Source of the DNA: Sphingomonas daechungensis
GTDB taxonomy: Bacteria; Pseudomonadota; Alphaproteobacteria; Sphingomonadales; Sphingomonadaceae
Length of the DNA stretch: 64,000 nucleotides
Assembly: GCF_014489495.1 (NCBI RefSeq)
Contig: NZ_CP060780.1
Span: 1,623,001 to 1,687,000, forward strand
Direction of reading: 5' to 3'
Both the position numbers and the translations under genes were made by a program. The notes below the pieces were generated by a model. The model was not told where the DNA came from, made no database searches, and worked only from the letters and a program-made list of their open reading frames with translations. Of this stretch, positions 10,081 to 19,191 are shown piece by piece (within the stretch, counting starts at the first letter, position 1; every line of letters begins with the position of its first letter).

Positions 10081-10263
10081 ATGCCTGCAGTCAGTCAGGA
10101 AGCCGACGATCCGTCGGAGGACTGGACGATGCAACGCGCGCTTGCGCTGCTTGAACAAGCACTCGTCATCATCGATCGTTGGGACGCCAGCCCCGCCGTC
10201 GGGGCCCGCCTCCAGCAAGTGATCGAAGACGTGCAGGAGCTGAGCGCTCAAGTCGACGGCTAG
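10081..10263 (+). CDS. Small helical hypothetical protein, 60 aa
   Basis: Start ATG 10081. The sequence is nearly all helix with regular hydrophobic spacing (MQRALALLEQALVIIDRW, RLQQVIEDVQELSAQVD) and GC-biased third positions. There is no signal peptide or cysteine. It lies between two winged-helix regulators on the same strand, and the tight packing suggests it belongs to that group. Possibly a small partner or adaptor protein; this is only a guess from length and composition. Confidence 0.5.
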   Translation: MPAVSQEADDPSEDWTMQRALALLEQALVIIDRWDASPAVGARLQQVIEDVQELSAQVDG

Positions 10264-10394
10264 GATTTCGGTGACGAGCCGGATCCGTTCAAATTGGATC
10301 AAAACTCTCCCCAAAATGGGCCGATCGTTAAGCGAGGGCCTACCCAACGTGGTTAATCAACACCCCGGTCTTAAACGGTCGAGGGAGTTCAATC

Positions 10395-10844
10395 ATGACC
10401 GCGGTTGCAGCACGGAAGGAGTTCAATCCCGCCACCCTGTTTCCCACGGCGGCGCCGGACGTCCTGAAGGAACATTACGTGTCGACTCCACCGGGAAGTC
10501 GGCCCACCCGCGCAAGCAAGGTCCGGCAGATTCTCCAGGCCCGCCTCCGCCGCGACCAGCACTTCAGCAGCAAGCTTTTCTCCGACCCGGCCTGGGACAT
10601 GCTGCTTGAGCTTTACGCCGCCGATAGTGGGGACCGGCGCCTCTCCATTTCTCGACTGTCCGAACGGACTCAGACGGCACTGACTACGACCCTGCGGTGG
10701 ATCCAGGCGCTAGAGAGTGAAGGCCTGGTCGAACGCGCACGTCACCCGCTCGATGGACGCCAGGTCTTCATCGTGCTGACCCATTCTGGCCGGCAAGCAA
10801 TTGATGGCTATTTCGACGATATTGACCGCCTATCCGTCATTTGA
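10395..10844 (+). CDS. Winged-helix (MarR-like) regulator 2
   Basis: A 149-residue protein starting at ATG 10395, with GAGGGAG just upstream. The N-terminal 50 residues are variable; then FSSKLFSDPAWDMLLELYA, the helix-turn-helix RLSERTQTALTTTLRWIQAL, and the wing RHPLDGRQVFIVLTHSG. It is clearly paralogous to the gene at 9499-9978 and to 20640-21086. Cytoplasmic, probably DNA-binding as a dimer. The upstream 130 bases are AT-richer than the surroundings and may hold its promoter. Confidence 0.8.
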   Translation: MTAVAARKEFNPATLFPTAAPDVLKEHYVSTPPGSRPTRASKVRQILQARLRRDQHFSSKLFSDPAWDMLLELYAADSGDRRLSISRLSERTQTALTTTLRWIQALESEGLVERARHPLDGRQVFIVLTHSGRQAIDGYFDDIDRLSVI

Positions 10845-10891
10845 TTCATATATGTCATTGATCCGCCGAGCTCTGCGGCCCTAAGTCAGTC

Positions 10892-11262
10892 CTACAGCGA
10901 TGCCGAATCGCGGGTGCCAGCTCGGGGCACCCGTTTTTCTTCCGCGGGTCCCCGATCGCGCTCCAGTCTGCGGCTCCTGAACTCGTCACGGCATTGTTCG
11001 AATTGCTTCCGATCCGGATCAATGGACAGGGTTTGGGAAAGCCGCCTGACCCGATAGCAATGCGGTGTTTCTGCTGCTCCTTCTTGCTGAAAGCGCCGCA
11101 CCGCCGCCACGCGTGGCGCCGCAGGCCAAGGCGGTCGTCCGGATAGAGCGAAGTGTCCAAGTGCGCCGTGAAAATTGGACCGCGCCAAGCGATCTGCAGC
11201 GGCGCGAAGTGGTGAGGAAGGACGACACCGGACGCCCGGTTCTCCTGCGCCTCGTCGAGCAT
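10892..11262 (-). CDS. Hypothetical protein, about 124 aa (one apparent frameshift)
   Basis: Two overlapping minus-strand frames join after one added base near 11075-11095 (probably in AAA). The N-terminal part reads MLDEAQENRASGVVLPHHF ... GLRRHAWRRCGAFSKKEQQ, and the C-terminal part reads SIDPDRKQFEQCRDEFRSRR and ends in TRDSASL. Each half has GC-biased third positions only in its own frame, which is the argument for a real gene. No domain is recognised; the C-terminal half is a charged helix. The start is uncertain (ATG 11262 or TTG 11265), and the true N-terminus could lie further upstream. Confidence 0.35.
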
Positions 11263-11313
11263 CAATAGCCGCGCGGCCGACCAAGTCCGCCTTGGCCGGC
11301 CGACCGGCTGGGC

Positions 11314-12240
11314 TTAATTGAGGGACTTGGTCAAACCGATCCGGGCCATGACATAATCATAATTGCCCGATCCACTGATCGAATTGTTTGAATATTGCGC
11401 CTGGGCAAAAGCCCTGAAAGCGTGCCGTCCACGCGGGCTTTCCACGCGGACTTCGGCCAGGCGGGCCGAGGCCCAGCCCCCGCCGGTTGCGCGCTGAGCG
11501 CCATATCCGACGGCGCCCAGGAGCATCCAGCCGGACGTGGTGAACCGGCGCATCTGCACCACGGGCAACAGCTGGAAGAAGTTCTTGGGAGAGTAATAGT
11601 CATACTCGCCAGGCGCCGTGGAATGAAAAAAACGGGTCCGCAGCTGGGCACTGAGCCCAATGTCCGCCTTGATGACGTGGACATAACTCGCCCGTGCGTG
11701 AAGCCTTTCGTTCCGCCCCGTGAACGCCTGAACCGCGCCGGTGAACGTCAGCGTGTCCTTGGCCACGGGCACGTCGAAGCTGGCGCCCAAGAACGTGTAA
11801 TACAGGCCCTCGTCGACGCCGCGGGGTGTTTCAATGATCTCGCGTTCGAGGAACACTTCCTTCGACCAATCCTTGGACCGCAGGTTGGCGGAGCCGAGCC
11901 AGGTCTTGCCATCTGTTCCGAGACGCGCCTTCCACAGCCAGTCCTTGCCCGCCTTTCCGGCAAGATCCGCATAGACGCGCTGGTCCTTGCGGGTTTTCTG
12001 CCCAAGCGGCGAAAACCAGGCTTGCTCGATGGCGACGCCGAAATAGCGATCCGGACCGGCGTCGAGGATTGCGCCACGCCCAAGGAGCTTGACCACGTCC
12101 GTATGGTCGGAGTCGGTGCTTGCAAACAGCTCCACGCCAACGGCGGGCCCGGTGGCCTGGTCGCTTGCCTGGGCGGCCGCGGGCGAGGGGAGGGAGGCCA
12201 AGCCAGCCACGAGGAGAAGAGAGTGGAAGCGGGTCATCAT
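11314..12240 (-). CDS. Outer-membrane-like beta-barrel protein coupled to a glycosyltransferase
   Basis: Signal peptide MTRFHSLLLVAGLASLPSPAAAQA, then about 285 residues of alternating beta strands with aromatic girdles (YFGVAIEQAWFSP, TFTGAVQAFTGR, YSNNSISGSGNYDYVMARIGL). It has the look of an outer-membrane barrel; it resembles exopolysaccharide-locus barrels such as BcsS, but I cannot confirm the family. The start codon pair ATGATG overlaps the TGA of the glycosyltransferase gene, indicating translational coupling. A role in polysaccharide export or anchoring is inferred only from this context. Confidence 0.7.
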   Translation of the reverse strand: MMTRFHSLLLVAGLASLPSPAAAQASDQATGPAVGVELFASTDSDHTDVVKLLGRGAILDAGPDRYFGVAIEQAWFSPLGQKTRKDQRVYADLAGKAGKDWLWKARLGTDGKTWLGSANLRSKDWSKEVFLEREIIETPRGVDEGLYYTFLGASFDVPVAKDTLTFTGAVQAFTGRNERLHARASYVHVIKADIGLSAQLRTRFFHSTAPGEYDYYSPKNFFQLLPVVQMRRFTTSGWMLLGAVGYGAQRATGGGWASARLAEVRVESPRGRHAFRAFAQAQYSNNSISGSGNYDYVMARIGLTKSLN

Positions 12241-13607
12241 TTGGTTCCCCAGGTTTTGCGGCGGCCCGTCAGTTCGGACACGTATCCCCACAGGCAGACG
12301 GGCTGCATGACGATGGCGTAGACAAGGACGTAGAAGAGGAGGCCGGCCACGTTGCGGCGTACTTTCAGGCCCTTGGATGCGAACATCCGGCGCTGGATCC
12401 TGAAAATGACCCCGTTCCACACCACCGCGAGCGGGAGCAGCAGCAGCGTGAGGGGGCCGGCGATCCAGTAATAGCCGAGCGCAGCGGCAAGAAGACCCGG
12501 AATGAAAATGAACGTGAACGTCAGGTCGAGCGGCAGGAACAGCATGTTCCACCACACGAAGAGCGTCGATAGCCGGGGTTTGAACAGCAAGCTCTTGTGC
12601 CGTTGCAGGGCCTCGATCAGGCCACGCGACCAGCGCTTTCGCTGCTGATAGAATTGGCGGAACGAAGCGGGGGCGTCGGTGAAGACGATGGCGTCCTCGG
12701 CGTAGCCGATGCGATACCCCTTCGCGAGCATCGCCCAAGTCATGACGATGTCCTCGCCGACCGATTCAGGCCAGCCACCGACCGCTTCAAGCGCCGACTT
12801 GCGGTACAGGGAAAAAGCACCCTGCGCGACAAGCGTGCCGTGATACATGCTCTGCATGCGCTTCACTGCAGAGATGCCGTGGAAGTAGTCCCATTCCTGC
12901 GCGGCGGTGACCAGGCTGGCGCGGCTGTTTCGCACCAGGACCGCGCCGGCGACAGCCATCGTCCCGGGCGGGTCCGACAAGTACCGCTCCACGATCTCCT
13001 TCAAGCTGTCGGAGCGGAGGCGGCTATCGCCATCAATAGTGCAGACAAGGTCGTGGCGAGCGGCGGCAAGGCCGTCATTGAGGACAGCCGCCTTGCCCCG
13101 GTTCTGTTCAAAGTCGAGGAGGCGAACGTCAATATTCTCGGGAAGCTGGAGCGACTTGCGGGCAGAATGAAAGGTTTCGACGGTGCGGTCTTTGGAGCCG
13201 TCGTTGAGGACGAGTGCTTCGACCTCGCCGACATAATTGAGGTTGGCAATGCTTTCGAGCGTGGCTGCAAGCCCGGCTTCCTCGTTGTAGGCGGCGATGA
13301 GGATGGTCACGCCGGGATAGGAGAGGGGCGTTCGTCGCGGCGGCCTGCGGTCGAGAAGAAGGGACGTCGCCAGGAATGCGTTCATGAACCCCGGTACGAA
13401 CGCGACGAATGTGAGCGTCCAGAGCGCGAGGAACGGGTTCGTGAGCTCGGCGAGATCGCGCATCCAGGCCGACGCCACGCTGACGCTGAACGCCGTCCAC
13501 GCGATGGCGATCGTCAGGGCGACGCCGAATTTGATCCGCACTGACAGATAGCGTCGCCGGTACGGGACCGCAGTCTTCAGGAGGTCGGTTGATACTGGCG
13601 CGTTCAT
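12237..13607 (-). CDS. Processive family-2 glycosyltransferase (PgaC/cellulose-synthase-like)
   Basis: About 456 residues from ATG 13607, which has GAAGG upstream; an in-frame start at 13691 gives 28 more residues but lacks a site. Two N-terminal membrane helices are followed by a GT-A domain with VTILIAAYNEE, LNDGSKD, DGDSRL (DxD), a GED in GGWPESVGEDIVMTW, and QQRKRW (QxxRW), the full motif set of processive inverting GT2 enzymes. Three or four C-terminal membrane helices follow. Closest in layout to poly-N-acetylglucosamine synthase PgaC and other exopolysaccharide synthases. UDP-sugar specificity cannot be told. It is coupled to the barrel-protein gene. Confidence 0.9.
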   Translation of the reverse strand: MNAPVSTDLLKTAVPYRRRYLSVRIKFGVALTIAIAWTAFSVSVASAWMRDLAELTNPFLALWTLTFVAFVPGFMNAFLATSLLLDRRPPRRTPLSYPGVTILIAAYNEEAGLAATLESIANLNYVGEVEALVLNDGSKDRTVETFHSARKSLQLPENIDVRLLDFEQNRGKAAVLNDGLAAARHDLVCTIDGDSRLRSDSLKEIVERYLSDPPGTMAVAGAVLVRNSRASLVTAAQEWDYFHGISAVKRMQSMYHGTLVAQGAFSLYRKSALEAVGGWPESVGEDIVMTWAMLAKGYRIGYAEDAIVFTDAPASFRQFYQQRKRWSRGLIEALQRHKSLLFKPRLSTLFVWWNMLFLPLDLTFTFIFIPGLLAAALGYYWIAGPLTLLLLPLAVVWNGVIFRIQRRMFASKGLKVRRNVAGLLFYVLVYAIVMQPVCLWGYVSELTGRRKTWGTK

Positions 13608-14079
13608 CGAAACCTTCAGCAATTCCTCAAGGCTCGCGAACACGAAGCGCCTCGATGGGCTTCGCGCGGCGGCGCCATCATTCACGGTCAACCGGGGCCG
13701 CGTCGCGCAACCGGTTGAAAAACCCTCAACAGGTTGAACTATCCGGAGAAGTGCCCGTCATCCGGACTAGGATCAGATGGTGAAGATTGCGTTTACTACG
13801 CTTCCGAACCGGAAGGATTCTCGGCCACTGCGCAGGGCCCCCGAAGCGTCAGTGGAGGTTGGGTGAAGCCATCGAGGAGGGGACCTCGGGGGTCAGGGCC
13901 GAATGCGGCCACCGGTATCAATTGCGTCAAGCAGGTCCTTGAAAGCACCCGAGCGGGCAGGGGAAAGGCCTCACGCACGGCACCGGACAGGCATTCTCGA
14001 TTGGTCAAATCGGCGCTCGGGACGTCGGCAAGATCACCCGGATCGAAGCGCTTCGGCGGTCGCAAACCTTGGTCGCCCA
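13608..14079 (-). other. Mostly non-coding stretch between PilZ 3 and the glycosyltransferase, with one doubtful ORF
   Basis: This interval holds the upstream region of the glycosyltransferase. A 94-codon minus-strand frame (13796-14080) starts with an ATG that shares its A with the stop codon TGA of the PilZ 3 gene (TGATG), the arrangement seen in coupled genes. Its third-position GC is only moderate and the protein (MGDQGLRPPKRFDPGDLADV...) has no recognisable feature, so I do not call it a gene with confidence. Between about 13690 and 13795 I see nothing beyond a possible promoter. Confidence 0.25.
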
Positions 14080-14605
14080 TCAGTGTTGAAGCTTCCCGAT
14101 CGCCGCAAGCTCCTGGGCAAGGATTTCAAGACGGAGGATCTCCTCGGCGAGTGCCGGGGACTGGTCGGACTGATCCGCGAGGCGCCTGGTGATCTGCAGC
14201 AGGGTCGCACTCAGGCCGGACAATTGTTGCCCGCACAGTGCCGCGGCAGAGCCCGCCTCCAGTGCCGTCCGTTGCGGTACTGGGCAATGGTGGCATCGAT
14301 GCGCTGCTGGTCGAACGGGCCGGCCAGGTCCATCCAGTCGGCAACGTCGATGGCCTCCGCAAATTGCACGCCGCATTGACGATCCGTTGCCCAGGCGATC
14401 TCACCGGACACGGATCGGCTGCCGCGGCGAAGGAGGACGGCGTGGCCCGCCGCAGGAAAATGGCTTCCCTCCAGCAGCGCCCGCTGGGCGAGAGATTCCG
14501 AACGCGAACCGGGCAATTCTCAGTCGCGGTCCGCAGCACGGCCATGAGAAAAACGTGAGATCGCAGTTCAGATCTTGGATCGCTGATGGCGGTATTGGAC
14601 AGCAC
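14080..14605 (-). CDS. PilZ domain protein 3
   Basis: Two breaks, at C-run 14480-14482 and CC 14269-14270, split the gene. With one base added at each, it reads SDPRSELRSHVFLMAVL, CPVRVRNLSPSGALLEG (NxSxxG core), then GSRSVSGEIAWATDRQCGVQF, which is the PilZ barrel end, and a helical tail (QITRRLADQSDQ, EEILRLEILAQELAAIG) of about 60 residues. The overall plan matches PilZ protein 1 (5047-5639). The start is uncertain; GTG 14605 is one option. c-di-GMP binding is inferred from the family. Confidence 0.7.
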
Positions 14606-14960
14606 TGGAGCCCCTTGGTGACGACACGGCCCCAATCTGCGGTCTCAATCTTGGAGAGATGGTGAATCAAAGCTCCGAAACGGATCGATATCAAATGCGG
14701 GAGTTTTCGGTATGGCCAGCACCCCTTTTTGAAAGGCGGCAACGCCTTCGAAATTTCTTCAGGCCCGCGATCATTGCGAATCTCAATGATCCCCTCGCTG
14801 GGTGATGCGTCAGTCTGGGCAAGTCCGGAAGCGCTTCGTCTCGCCTCGTGGGCGGGGAGGTATGTGCGAATTCCATCCACTATGGAGCAATGGTTAGGCT
14901 CCGAGCAATCGGCCTTCGCCAGGGTCCTGATCCTCGCGATCAAAAGGACCGCATGCCGAC
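14606..14960. other. Intergenic region between PilZ 3 and the pilus-locus genes
   Basis: About 355 bases with no convincing coding frame on either strand. Several open frames cross it, but none has a ribosome site, a recognisable protein or a consistent third-position bias. It separates divergent genes and must hold promoters for PilZ 3 (leftward) and the secreted-protein gene at 14961 (rightward). I see no clear operator. Confidence 0.4.
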
Positions 14961-15425
14961 ATGTCTCGATCACGTTTGCAATTGTGGACAAAAGCGCTCC
15001 TCGTCGTGCTGGCGCTGCCCGCCGGCGCGTCCGCGACAGCCGGACCACAACCCTCCACCATTGGTCCGACTTCGCGCTCGAGCATTCGCCTCAGCGTCAG
15101 TGTCCGGCCGCGGACGGGCGTGTCTCTCGCACGCGGATCGGCAGGGCAGGGCGTCCGCTCCTCGGACCACGGTATCTGCATTTGGTCGACCATGGCCTCT
15201 CGGACATTTTCGATTGCGCTGCTTCCACCAGGCGAACTTCCTGGGCCGGCTACCACGCTGGAACACGCCGGTTCACCGATGGCGTTGAAGCCGGGCCAGG
15301 CTGTCGACGTTCAAGCCCTGGGCTCGGCCGCTGACTGTGAACGCGAACAGGCCCGGATTGTGCTCCCAGCAGGGCCTGAGATCGAGTGGCCCTCAGCGTC
15401 GCTCCTGATTGTTTCACCCCAATAG
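14961..15425 (+). CDS. Secreted protein at the head of the pilus locus
   Basis: 154 residues with a signal peptide (KALLVVLALPAGASATA). The mature part contains SIRLSVSVRPR, a Cys-Ile-Trp segment (HGICIWS) and LLIVSPQ at the end. The layout (SVSVRPR ... C-x-W ... second Cys ... terminal strand) loosely resembles the spore-coat-U-type subunits encoded next, so it may be a divergent minor pilin or accessory protein. About 190 bases separate it from the first certain subunit gene, so it may have its own promoter. Family assignment is uncertain. Confidence 0.55.
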   Translation: MSRSRLQLWTKALLVVLALPAGASATAGPQPSTIGPTSRSSIRLSVSVRPRTGVSLARGSAGQGVRSSDHGICIWSTMASRTFSIALLPPGELPGPATTLEHAGSPMALKPGQAVDVQALGSAADCEREQARIVLPAGPEIEWPSASLLIVSPQ

Positions 15426-15617
15426 AACATGACGGCTTTCGAGCTCGAGCAATTTTCCCGATTGCCGTCCCGCTTTGTAAACATAACTTCACGAGGGTGG
15501 GGAGCGTTTACGCTGGCGGCGGGGCAGGCAAATTGACGGTCTGTTAACTTTGTTGGTTGTATCCCGTGCCGATTAATCGATCCGTTTCGGATGAATTTTG
15601 CTCGGTGGGGTCAGTTC

Positions 15618-16163
15618 ATGGTCAGAAAGTATATTCCGTCGGTCATGGCCGCGCTCGCGGTGCTTGCATCAGCAGGCACGGCTCAGGCGGCGACACAAGG
15701 TAGTCTCGGCGCAACCTCGACGGGCTCCGTCTCGATTTCGGCCTCGGTCCCGAACCGCGTCCGTATCAGCGGCTTGAGCGACGTCGCGTTCACCAACGCC
15801 GATCCAAGCTTGAACGCGTCCAACGCCCAGAACGTCTGCGTCTGGAGCAACACGAGCACCAAGGGCTACCGCGTGACGGCGACCGGAAGCGGCGCGGCCA
15901 ATGCGTTCACCCTGGCCAATGCGAGCCTGACAGTTCCCTATACGGTCGAGTGGAGCGCGTCGTCCGGGCAGACCAGCGGCACGGCCCTCGCGGTCGGAAC
16001 GCCGCTCACGGGTCAGACTTCGCTCGCAACGAATTCAAACTGCGCGTCGGGCCCGTCCTCGAGCGCGAGCCTCATCGTCAAGATCGCTGCAACCGATCTC
16101 CAGACGATGACTGCTGCGACGAACTACACGGGCACGCTCACCCTCCTGGTCGCGCCCGAATAA
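15618..16163 (+). CDS. Spore coat U (SCPU) domain pilus subunit 1, Csu-like
   Basis: ATG 15618 follows GGTGGGG and starts a signal peptide ending near AQAAT (181 residues). The mature part has the SCPU pattern: SISASVPNRVRISGLSDVAF, CVWSNTSTKGYRVTATGSG with the first Cys, a second Cys in TNSNCASG, and a terminal strand TGTLTLLVAPE. This family includes CsuA/B and related subunits of archaic chaperone-usher pili. Likely the major subunit, as the first gene of the operon. The next subunit gene begins 12 bases downstream. Confidence 0.85.
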   Translation: MVRKYIPSVMAALAVLASAGTAQAATQGSLGATSTGSVSISASVPNRVRISGLSDVAFTNADPSLNASNAQNVCVWSNTSTKGYRVTATGSGAANAFTLANASLTVPYTVEWSASSGQTSGTALAVGTPLTGQTSLATNSNCASGPSSSASLIVKIAATDLQTMTAATNYTGTLTLLVAPE

Positions 16164-16175
16164 GGCCCGCAAATC

Positions 16176-16720
16176 GTGGCGCCGTCGCCTCCTGCCGTCG
16201 TTCCCATGACGACGCCAAGCGGCGCGGCGCCCGTTCGCGCCATGCGGCTTCTCCTCGTGCTCGCCGTCGGCCTGCTTGCCGCTGCCGTTGCGCCAAGTCC
16301 CGCCGCCGCCCAGCGTGTCCGGATCACCAAGCTGAGTGATGTCGCGTTCGGGTCCCTGACGAACCTCGGCGTTGACGCCGTTCGCAATCAAAGCGTCTGC
16401 GTCTTCTCGCAGGCGGCGACCAGGGTTATCATGTTACGGCCACGGGGTCGGCGCCAGGCGGCAGCTTTGCGCTGCTGTCCGGCGGTAACCAGCTTGCCTA
16501 TGACGTCCAGTGGAGTCCTTCGGCTGGCCAGTCCTCTGGCACCCAGCTCAGCCCGAACGTCACCCTGACCGGGCTCACCAGCACCGCGACGCAGCAATCC
16601 TGCAACAGCGGCCCGGCGACGTCGGCGTCGCTCATCGTTGTCCTGCGCTCGACGACGTTGTCGAATGCCCGGGCGGGGTCCTACGCCGGCACGCTCACTT
16701 TGGTCATCGGACCCGAATAA
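16176..16720 (+). CDS. Spore coat U (SCPU) domain pilus subunit 2, Csu-like
   Basis: A second subunit of the same family: signal peptide MRLLLVLAVGLLAAAV...AAAQ, RVRITKLSDVAFGS, CVFSQAATRGYHVTATGS (after repair), QQSCNSG and AGTLTLVIGPE. One break at GGG 16423-16425 is repaired by one G. The start is uncertain: GTG 16176 has TAAGG upstream at good spacing, while ATG 16206 and ATG 16242 give shorter, cleaner signal peptides. Secreted to the periplasm and assembled by the usher/chaperone pair encoded downstream. Confidence 0.82.
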
Positions 16721-16726
16721 GCCCAA

Positions 16727-19191
16727 ATGCGGAAGCGCTGCAAAATTCGCGCCGCCATGTTGCTGGGCTGTAGTGGCGTCATGACGGCAACTTTGCCGAT
16801 GGCCGCGCTTGCCAATTCAAGCGTCATCAAGGCCGTCGGCCCGCCCGCCGGCTTCGGTGAGCTCGAGCAGCCCCGCGAAGTTGTCGCGGATCTCTACTTC
16901 GGCAACCGCAAAGTCGGCGAAGCCTGGCTGATTGCGCAGCCGGGTTCGGTGACGTTCAAGGATCCAGCGCAGCTGTTCAAGGTCCTGCCCGAGTTACGTG
17001 CGTCGCCCGAGGTCATGGCTCGACTATCGGGCAAGCTGCCCGATCACGTCGCCCAAGTCTGTCCGGTTCCGGGCTCGACAAGCTGCAAGCCGCTCGAGAC
17101 CCAAGACATCGACGTCATTTACGACGCGGACCGGTTCAGGCTCGACCTCTTCGTCAACCCGCGCTTCCTGAACGTCGTGGGTCAAGCGATGCGTATTTGC
17201 AGCCGCCCACCACGCCCTTGTCTTTAACCAGCTCGATCGGCGGGGCGATTGCCGGCTCGACGCAAGGCGAGACGGTCTACAACTTCCAGAACCGAACGAT
17301 CCTGGGTTTTCGCAACGGCAGGATCAGGAGCGACAGCGCTTACGCCTCGGACCTGGGGTTCATCGTCGACGACCTCGTCGCCGAGGTCGACACCCGCCAG
17401 CACCGCTACGCGGCCGGCCTGTTCTGGGCGCCCGGGATCGACTTCACCGGACGGCGGCGGATTGCCGGCGTGGGCTTTACAACGCAATTCGATACGCGCG
17501 TTGACCACGAAGCGCTGCAGGCAACGCCGCTCATCCTGTTCCTCAGCCAGCCTTCCCGAGTGGAAATCCTCATCGACGGGCGGCTCGTGACGTCCGGCAG
17601 CTATCCCGCCGGAAACCAGGCCATTGACTCGTCAGCGCTGCCCGACGGCTCCTACACATTGCTCCTGCGCATTCGGGCACCCGACGGAAGCGTGCGCGAG
17701 GAGCGCCGCTTCTTCGTCAAAAGCTCCGCCATCGCGCCGCTGGGCAAGCCCGTCTATTTCGCCTTCGCGGGGCTGCTTGCCAATACGCGCGCGGACCGAG
17801 CGATCAGCGTTTCCAACACGGTCTACTACCAGGTCGGCGCGGCCTATCGCTTGAACGAGAAAGTCGCGGTCGATGCGGCCATCCTTGGCACCGAAGACAA
17901 GCCCATCGCGCAGCTTGGGGGATGGCTGATCACCGACGTCGCCAGGGTGCGGGCTGCCGCGCTGATTTCCGGAAAGGGCGACAAGGGCGTTCTTCTCCAG
18001 TTGGGGTCGTCCGGCATGAGCAAGTTGAACTTTAGCCTCGACGTTCGCCGGGTGTGGAGCAAGACCGGCGAGCCGCTTATCCCGCTGCCGACCTATGTCG
18101 ACAATTTCGGATCGGTCCCGCCATTAGGGGCACAGTCGCTAAGCGGCTCCTATGCGCAAGCGACGGGCAGCGTGACCTACTCCATCGGCTCTGCGTTCCT
18201 CAGTCTTTCCGGGTCCTACCGGCACGACGAGGGGTATCGCTCCGACTACAGCATCGGGCCCGCCATCAGCTGGCCGGTCCTTAACCGCGGCGGCTTCCAA
18301 CTGATCCTGAACGCCGACGCGCAGCGCAGCAGGAGCACGGCCGCAGCATTCGCGGGGTCCGCCTTCTATACACCGATGGCGGCAAGTCCGCCGTTGCGAC
18401 CGCGGGCTATGCCAGTCTCAAGGACCGCGACGATGGGCGCCGATCCGCCCGTGCGGTGGGGAGCCTCAGTGCGCAGTGGTTCAACGAAACCGAGGACCAC
18501 ACGCAGGTTGCGTTAGAGGCAGCCATCCAGCGCGACGTCGAGACAACGACGGCTAGGGCCAATGCCGAGATCGGCAGTCAGTTGGGCAGCGCGCGGGTCG
18601 AAGTCCTGCAGGGCATCGAGGGGGAAGCGCGACGCAATATGGCTTTAACTTCCAGACCGGCGTCGCGTTCGGGTCGAGCGCGCTCAAAGTCGGCGGGCGT
18701 GACCTCAACCAGAGCGCAGTCATTGCAACACTGGCCGGAAGCTCAAGCAATACGGCGTTTGACGTGCTGATCGACGACGTGCCGAGGGCGCGATTGACTG
18801 CTGGATCGAGCGTTCCAATTTTCCTGGAGGCCTATCACGCCTATCAGCTCCGGCTGCAGCCAGTCGAGGCAGTCCCGGTCGCTTACGACAGCCAGTCACG
18901 CACCATCACTTTGTATCCAGGGACAGTGCAGCACCTTCGCTGGAGCGCGGACCGTCTCGTTACCGTGTTCGGCAAAGCCGTCGCGGCCAATGGGTCACCG
19001 TTGGTGAACGCCGCCATCAAATCATCCACCGAAACCGGACAGACCGATGAAAACGGCTATTTCCAAGTCGATGCGGCGCCGGGCGAAACGCTCGAGTTTC
19101 AGGCAGGGGATCGCCTCCCTGCACGGTGTCGCTTGCGGGTGTTCATTTGGAGGGTGACTATGCCCGCCTTGGAGAGGTGATTTGCAAATGA
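16727..19191 (+). CDS. Fimbrial outer-membrane usher protein, Csu-like
   Basis: Usher of about 820 residues. It has a signal peptide (MTATLPMAALA), an N-terminal domain for chaperone-subunit binding (EVVADLYFGNRKVGEAWL), the barrel (LSLTSSIGGAIAGSTQGETVYNFQNR ... FALAGLLANTR-like strands), a plug-like segment (LFLSQPSRVEILIDGR) and C-terminal domains ending in a Cys pair (PPCTVSLAG ... GEVICK). Four breaks at 17179-17181, about 18371, about 18638 and 19106-19109 are each repaired by one base. The start is 6 bases after the subunit 2 stop; the stop overlaps the chaperone start (ATGA). It secretes and polymerises the SCPU subunits. Confidence 0.88.

Noticed and set aside
13796..14080. 94-codon minus-strand frame starting on the PilZ 3 stop
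   Set aside because: The overlap is suggestive, but codon bias is weak and the protein has no recognisable feature; kept only as a note in the interval entry.
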